Assembly (NCBI GenBank): GCA_030607765.1
Contig: JAUWJJ010000012.1
Coordinates: forward strand, 1 to 10,834
Source: Candidatus Aerophobota bacterium
GTDB taxonomy: Bacteria > Aerophobota > Aerophobia > Aerophobales > B3-G15
Direction: 5' to 3'
Length of the DNA: 10,834 nt
Positions within the stretch are counted from its first letter, which is position 1. The number at the start of each line of letters is the position of its first letter. The translations under genes and the position numbers were made by a program. Below are positions 6,457-10,834 of the stretch, piece by piece. Below the pieces are notes generated by a model. It was not told the DNA's origin, did not search any database, and saw only the letters and a program-made list of their open reading frames with translations.

Positions 6457-7449
6457 ATGTTTTCCTATATTGCCAGACGAATTCTTTATATGATTCCTAC
6501 CCTTTTAGTAATCTCCATTATTAGCTTTACTCTTATTCAACTTCCCCCTGGAGACTACTTAACCTCTTATATAGCCCGGTTAACCGAGACCGGGGAATCA
6601 GTAGATGAAGCAATGATGGCTTCGCTAAAAAAACGCTACGGATTAGAGCAACCAATCTATGTGCAGTATTTTATGTGGATAAAGGGAGTTCTTCAAGGAG
6701 ACTTTGGTCAGTCCTTTGAATGGAATATGCCTGTAAGTAAATTAATATGGGGGCGACTGGCACTTACAGTAATTATCTCTCTTTTTAGCCTTATCTTTAC
6801 CTATATTGTAGCTATTCCCATAGGAATTTATTCTGCTACTCATCAATATTCATTAGCTGACTACTTCTTTACCTCCACTGGTTTCCTCGGGTTAGCCACT
6901 CCTAATTTCCTTTTAGCATTAGTCCTAATGTTTCTTTTTTATAAGTATTTTGGTCTTAGCGTAGGCGGTCTTTTCTCACCAGAGTTTATAGAAGCATCCT
7001 GGAGCTGGGCTAAAATTGTAGATATGATGAATCATATGTGGATTCCGGTGATAGTTATTGGGACAGCAGGAACTTGTGGGCTTATCCGTGTTATGCGCGG
7101 TACTTTATTAGACGAGCTTCGGAAACAATATGTAATTACTGCCCGAGCTAAAGGGGTTGGCGAAAAAAAGCTTTTATTTAAGTATCCTGTAAGAATAGCT
7201 ATTAACCCAATAATTAGCACCATAGGTTGGACCCTTCCCGGCATTATTTCTGGAGCAACTATTACCGCGATAGTACTCAGCTTACCTACTACAGGACCTT
7301 TACTTTTAAAAGCTTTGATGTGTCAGGATATGTACTTAGCGGGAAGCTTTATTCTAATTTTAGCTACCTTAACCGTGATAGGAACCTTAATCTCAGATAT
7401 TTTGTTAGCCTGGCTTGATCCCCGAATCCGTTATGAAGGGAGAACATAA
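6457..7449 (+). CDS. ABC transporter permease, DppB/OppB type
   Basis: The product is a 330-residue inner-membrane permease subunit of a peptide-type importer. The N-terminal helix (about 9-29) carries YIARRILYMIPTLLVISII, followed by an external segment with RYGLEQPIYVQYFMWIKGV and GDFGQSF typical of the family. Further helices lie at about 101-122, 142-164, 194-212, 252-280 and 294-318. The EAA coupling loop that contacts the ATPase is at about 221-246 (LRKQYVITARAKGVGEKKLL). It ends with LDPRIRYEGRT, a usual DppB terminus. AAGGAGG at 6441-6447 supports the start. The next permease begins two bases after the stop, so the pair should be translationally coupled. A 100-base gap precedes it, without a clear promoter. 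Confidence 0.94.
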   Translation: MFSYIARRILYMIPTLLVISIISFTLIQLPPGDYLTSYIARLTETGESVDEAMMASLKKRYGLEQPIYVQYFMWIKGVLQGDFGQSFEWNMPVSKLIWGRLALTVIISLFSLIFTYIVAIPIGIYSATHQYSLADYFFTSTGFLGLATPNFLLALVLMFLFYKYFGLSVGGLFSPEFIEASWSWAKIVDMMNHMWIPVIVIGTAGTCGLIRVMRGTLLDELRKQYVITARAKGVGEKKLLFKYPVRIAINPIISTIGWTLPGIISGATITAIVLSLPTTGPLLLKALMCQDMYLAGSFILILATLTVIGTLISDILLAWLDPRIRYEGRT

Positions 7450-7451
7450 GC

Positions 7452-8585
7452 GTGAAGCTTTTAAAGAAAAAAGTTACTCTGGATAGAAAAACTACTTCTT
7501 TTGAGGAAGAATATTATATAGCCTCGCAATGGCAGCTTATGTGGAGAAAATTTAAAAAACATAAGCTTGCTTTGGGTAGCATCGCTGTGCTTGTTATTTT
7601 ATATATAGGGGGAATTTTTTGTGAGTTTGTTACTCCTTACGGCCTTGAGGCACGTCAAATTAAATATATTTATGCTCCACCTCAACATATTCATTTTTTT
7701 GATGAGAAAGGGTTTCATATTCATCCCTTTGTTTACGGAATTAAACGTAAGATTGATATAGAAACCTTGCAAAAGATTTATAGTGAAAATAAAACAAAAA
7801 AATATCCTATCTATTTTTTTGTTCGTGGAGAAAAATATAAAATGTGGAATTTATTCCCGATGGATATTCACCTCTTTGGAGTAAAAGATGAGGGAGTTAT
7901 TTTTCTTTTAGGGACAGATCGTATGGGTAGAGATATGTTTTCACGAATTGTCTACGGAGCACGCATTTCTTTATCTATAGGATTAGTTGGTGTTTTCTTA
8001 AGCTTAGTTATAGGACTAACCTTAGGGGGAATATCTGGATATCTTGGTGGAATAACGGATACCATTCTTCAGCGAGTTATAGAAATTTTAAGATCTTTTC
8101 CTACTATCCCTCTCTGGATGGCTTTAAGTGCCGCTGTACCACCTCAGTGGCCACCACTGAAAGTTTACTTCGGAATCACAGTGATGCTCTCCCTCATCGG
8201 ATGGACAGGATTAGCCCGCGTGGTTAGAGGAAAACTCTTAGCCTTAAGGGAAGAGGATTACGCCATGGCGGCTAAAATAGCCGGGTGTAAGGATACGCGA
8301 ATAATTAGCCGACATCTTCTTCCCGGTTTTTTAAGTTATATAATTGTCTCTATGACGTTGTCTATACCTGCCATGATTTTGGCAGAAACTTCTTTAAGTT
8401 TTCTTGGCCTTGGTCTTCGTCCTCCCATAACCAGTTGGGGAGTGCTTCTTAGAGAGGCACAGAATGTGCGCACTGTTGCTTTACATCCCTGGCTTATGCT
8501 TCCTGTACTTTTTGTAATCATCACCGTCTTAGCCTTTAATTTCTTAGGAGATGGCCTACGTGATGCCGCAGATCCCTATAAATAA
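7452..8585 (+). CDS. ABC transporter permease, DppC/OppC type, with long external loop
   Basis: The product is the 377-residue partner of the DppB-type permease. The first helix is at about 38-60. The GTDRMGRDMFSR motif at 154-165, helices from about 171 onward, an EAA loop at 265-291 (REEDYAMAAKIAGCKDTR...), SLSFLGLGLRPP and the ending GDGLRDAADPYK are all standard for the family. Between helix 1 and the GTDRMGRD motif lies an external region of about 90 residues rich in aromatic and histidine residues (APPQHIHFFDEKGFHIHPF), longer than in compact DppC proteins but seen in a known long-form subgroup. The start is GTG, supported by GAAGGGAG at 7435-7442 inside the previous gene. The next gene starts ten bases after the stop. 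Confidence 0.93.
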   Translation: MKLLKKKVTLDRKTTSFEEEYYIASQWQLMWRKFKKHKLALGSIAVLVILYIGGIFCEFVTPYGLEARQIKYIYAPPQHIHFFDEKGFHIHPFVYGIKRKIDIETLQKIYSENKTKKYPIYFFVRGEKYKMWNLFPMDIHLFGVKDEGVIFLLGTDRMGRDMFSRIVYGARISLSIGLVGVFLSLVIGLTLGGISGYLGGITDTILQRVIEILRSFPTIPLWMALSAAVPPQWPPLKVYFGITVMLSLIGWTGLARVVRGKLLALREEDYAMAAKIAGCKDTRIISRHLLPGFLSYIIVSMTLSIPAMILAETSLSFLGLGLRPPITSWGVLLREAQNVRTVALHPWLMLPVLFVIITVLAFNFLGDGLRDAADPYK

Positions 8586-8595
8586 GGAGAAAAAA

Positions 8596-9948
8596 ATGAT
8601 CAAATGTGGTTTTAGTAAGAAGATAATAACACCTTCTTTGGGTACACCTTGTTCCTTAGGGGTGGACAATGAAGCAGAAGAGATATTTGACGATATCTAT
8701 ACCCGGGTAATAGCTCTACAGGATAAAAGTAAAGTTATCTTTTTAATTTCTGCTGAGGTGATAGCTCTTTCCATGGAGGATAGAACTGACATAAGAAATG
8801 CTATTGCTAAATTTATTAATATGGAAAATTTCCAGATAGTAATTCATACTATTCATAATCACCAGGCGCCGAATGTTAGATGGCACGTGTTTTCAACTAT
8901 CAATAAAGATGGTTATCAGGCTATTAGCGAAGATTATTATAATTATTTTTTAAAGCAGAATGCTAAAGCTGCCAAAGAAGCATTAGAAAATATTGTGGAA
9001 TTGGAATCAATTGGCTATGATGAAAGCGAGGTTCGAGGAATTCAAAGCAACCGGCGAATTATTACCTCTGATGGTAAAATTATTATGAGATACAGCCGCC
9101 CTCCAGAGGATTTAAAGAAGTATCCAGAAGGTCATATAGATCCGAAAGTAAGATGTATGTTTTTAAAGAGGGAAAAGGCGAAGAGTATTATTTGGATAAA
9201 TTATCATGGTCATCCAACCTGCACAGGGGGAGATGAAGCACCTTATATTACTGGAGATTTTCCTGGCTGGGCTCTTCACCTTTTAGAAAAAGAGATGCCT
9301 CAATACGAATATATTTATATGACCGGTCCGCATGGAAATCTCAATCCCGGTAAATATACTACCGGAGACCCTAAAGAAGTAAAGGATAGAAAACATGACA
9401 GAGATAAGATGGGGAAAATATTAGCTGAGGGAATAAAGAGAGCTTTAGGAAACACAGAGTTTAACCAGGTTCATCAATTTAAATTTTTAAGAGAAAAATT
9501 ACTCTTGAAATTAAAGTCTGATTTCCCTTCAAAAGAAAAATCGGAGAAAGAATATCAAGAAGGTTTAAAGGAAATTAAAGAAGCTCATCGTCAAGGAAGG
9601 AAGGTTACAGGAGGTGGTTTGATAAGGAGAGCTCAGGCAAAAAGGGCTATTTATTATAATCTAATAGAGGGGAAGTTGCCCACTTCTGTGTCAGCACTAA
9701 GGATTGGAAATTACTATGCTGTATTTTTCCCTAGCGAGATTTTCTTGGAAGCAAGCAAAGAAATAAGAAAAATTTTTCCGAAGAAAAAAATATTAACAGT
9801 TTCTATGTGTAGTGACTATATCTGGTATTTACCTACCCCTCAGGCCTATCGCGAAGGAGGATATGAAGTAAATTCATCTCTAGTTGATTCCTCAAGTTTC
9901 AGTGCATTGGTAGAGGCGGGGGAAGAGTTAATAAAAAATCTTGATTAA
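8596..9948 (+). CDS. Cytoplasmic neutral ceramidase-like zinc hydrolase, paralogue 2
   Basis: The product has 450 residues and is collinear with the protein at 3730, with about half the positions alike by eye. An upstream ATG at 8551 overlaps the permease gene. I prefer the ATG at 8596 because AAGGAGA lies at 8583-8589 and MIKCGFSKKIITP then aligns with the start of paralogue 1. Key residues are kept: His87 and His89 in HNHQAPN, His206 in HGHPT, GDFPG, GPHGNLNPGKY, Glu381 in PSEIFLEAS and Tyr423 in GGYEV. The PTPQAYREGGYEV segment is closer to the family norm than in paralogue 1. There is no signal peptide. It lies ten bases behind the DppC gene, so it is surely in the same operon. It is a predicted zinc amidase of unknown substrate; the serine of true ceramidases is Asn here. 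Confidence 0.8.
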   Translation: MIKCGFSKKIITPSLGTPCSLGVDNEAEEIFDDIYTRVIALQDKSKVIFLISAEVIALSMEDRTDIRNAIAKFINMENFQIVIHTIHNHQAPNVRWHVFSTINKDGYQAISEDYYNYFLKQNAKAAKEALENIVELESIGYDESEVRGIQSNRRIITSDGKIIMRYSRPPEDLKKYPEGHIDPKVRCMFLKREKAKSIIWINYHGHPTCTGGDEAPYITGDFPGWALHLLEKEMPQYEYIYMTGPHGNLNPGKYTTGDPKEVKDRKHDRDKMGKILAEGIKRALGNTEFNQVHQFKFLREKLLLKLKSDFPSKEKSEKEYQEGLKEIKEAHRQGRKVTGGGLIRRAQAKRAIYYNLIEGKLPTSVSALRIGNYYAVFFPSEIFLEASKEIRKIFPKKKILTVSMCSDYIWYLPTPQAYREGGYEVNSSLVDSSSFSALVEAGEELIKNLD

Positions 9949-10005
9949 GAATGATTAAGTAAGACAAACGGAGTATATTAGCTTACTGAGGAGAGGTTTA
10001 ATAAC

Positions 10006-10834
10006 ATGCGAATAGAACAAGATATGTTAGGTGAAAAAAGTATCCCGGATAAATATTATTATGGAATCCATACAAAGAGAGCTTTAGAAAACTTTCCTAT
10101 TTCCCATTATAAATTAAGTGATTTTCCTGAGTTGATACAAGCCTTAATCTATATCAAAAAGGCAGCCGCCTATGCAAATTTCAAAATAGGCTTACTGAGT
10201 AAAAAAATTTATGGAGCTATAGAAGATGCTTGTAATAGGATTGTAAACGATGGATTGTGGGATCAATTCCCCGTTGATATGCTTCAAGGAGGCGGGGGAA
10301 CCTCAACTAATATGAATGCAAATGAGGTAATTGCCAATATAGCTGGTGAATTACTGGGAGATAAGAAAGGGACCTACAAGAAAGTTCATCCTATCCAGCA
10401 TGTTAACCTCAGTCAATCTACGAATGATGTGTATCCTTCAGCAATTCGAGTAACCTTATTTAGTAAGACAAAGGAATTAGCATACGTTCTTAAAAATTTA
10501 GCTAATATCCTCGAAAACAAAGAGAAAGAATTTTCCTCCATTGTAAAACTGGGAAGAACCTGCCTTCAAGATGCTGTCCCCATGACTTTGGGACAGGAGT
10601 TCTCAGGTTATAAGTGTTTAATTTTGAGAACTACATCGGATCTTGAAAAGGAACTTCCTCGCATACGAGTATTAAATATTGGTGGTACGGCTGTGGGAAC
10701 AGGTATCGGTTGCAAGAAGAATTTTACAAAGTATGCTTTGGAATATTTAAATAATATTACCAAAGAAAATTTTCAAGTTGCTGATAATCTTTTTGATGCT
10801 ACTCAAAACTGTGATGTTCTTCTTTCATTATCGG
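10006..10834 (+). CDS. Aspartate ammonia-lyase-like enzyme, N-terminal part
   Basis: The frame runs off the window end; 276 residues are visible of a family usually about 460-470 long. Motifs of the fumarase/aspartase superfamily appear in order: LGEKSIPDKYYYGIHTKRA at 9-27, QGGGGTSTNMNANEVIAN at 94-111, HVNLSQSTNDVYPSA at 132-146, LGRTCLQDAVPMTLGQEF at 182-199, NIGGTAVGTG at 224-233 and NLFDATQN at 261-268. SQSTND and GTSTNMN favour aspartase over fumarase. Aspartase reversibly removes ammonia from aspartate to give fumarate. Oddly, the GRT motif continues with Cys186 where aspartases carry Gln and fumarases His, so substrate preference may differ. GAGAGG (9991-9996) and GAGGAG (9988-9993) support the start. 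The 57-base gap from the hydrolase suggests the same operon. The catalytic SS loop is beyond the window. Confidence 0.85.
   Translation, partial: MRIEQDMLGEKSIPDKYYYGIHTKRALENFPISHYKLSDFPELIQALIYIKKAAAYANFKIGLLSKKIYGAIEDACNRIVNDGLWDQFPVDMLQGGGGTSTNMNANEVIANIAGELLGDKKGTYKKVHPIQHVNLSQSTNDVYPSAIRVTLFSKTKELAYVLKNLANILENKEKEFSSIVKLGRTCLQDAVPMTLGQEFSGYKCLILRTTSDLEKELPRIRVLNIGGTAVGTGIGCKKNFTKYALEYLNNITKENFQVADNLFDATQNCDVLLSLS

Noticed and set aside
7032..7418. Short frames on both strands inside the DppB gene
   Set aside because: They are shadows of a firmly recognised permease and lack start signals.
8336..8524. 62-codon - strand frame in the DppC gene
   Set aside because: It lies in the conserved EAA-to-C-terminus region of the permease, with no ribosome binding site.
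8551..8595. Upstream ATG giving a 15-residue longer second hydrolase
   Set aside because: It overlaps the permease gene. The ATG at 8596 has AAGGAGA at proper spacing and aligns with the start of paralogue 1.
6398..9987. TAGCTTACT occurs in the gaps before 6457 and before 10006
   Set aside because: A nine-base match in AT-rich gaps with differing flanks and no dyad; chance is a sufficient explanation.
1..10834. CRISPR array, tRNA, rRNA or insertion sequence
   Set aside because: No regularly spaced repeats, cloverleaf, ribosomal RNA motif or transposase frame was found.

Overview
The window reads as a stretch of low-G+C bacterial chromosome, by eye roughly one third G+C, with strong AAGGAGG-type ribosome binding sites and tightly packed genes on the + strand. 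No gene on the - strand could be supported. The solute-binding protein has an ordinary signal peptide ending in an Ala-x-Ala-like site (VLA/QS) and no lipobox cysteine, which suits a Gram-negative-type (diderm) cell with a periplasm. The gene mix (peptide-type ABC uptake, amidohydrolase, aspartase) suggests an anaerobic or heterotrophic amino-acid or amide user, perhaps an uncultured lineage such as Atribacterota. That taxonomic guess is inference only.

Layout. 1-396: the 3' end of an adenylosuccinate-lyase-type gene. 397-1599: a gene-poor stretch with three similar sigma70-type promoters, two copies of a shared leader sequence, an 88-residue coiled-coil/membrane protein gene, a possible short transcription unit ending in a strong terminator, and a probable promoter for the next gene. 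1600-3513: a family 5 (Opp/Dpp) solute-binding protein followed by its own terminator. 3600-3635: a short dispersed repeat. 3730-9948: a close-packed run of ceramidase-like hydrolase, amidohydrolase, DppB-type permease, DppC-type permease and a second ceramidase-like hydrolase. 10006-end: the first 276 residues of an aspartate ammonia-lyase-type enzyme.

Working model (inference). The binding protein and two permeases import a peptide-like or amide-containing compound. The two hydrolases and the amidohydrolase, none with a signal peptide, cut C-N bonds in the cytoplasm, and the aspartase-like lyase deaminates an amino acid product. The transporter ATPases are not in the window. The pairing of two cytoplasmic ceramidase-fold paralogues with a dipeptide-type transporter is the most system-like feature.

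The single most unusual observation is inside the solute-binding protein. Two adjacent blocks of the family's conserved C-terminal half appear in swapped order with the reading frame kept. This is either a real internal rearrangement or an assembly artefact.
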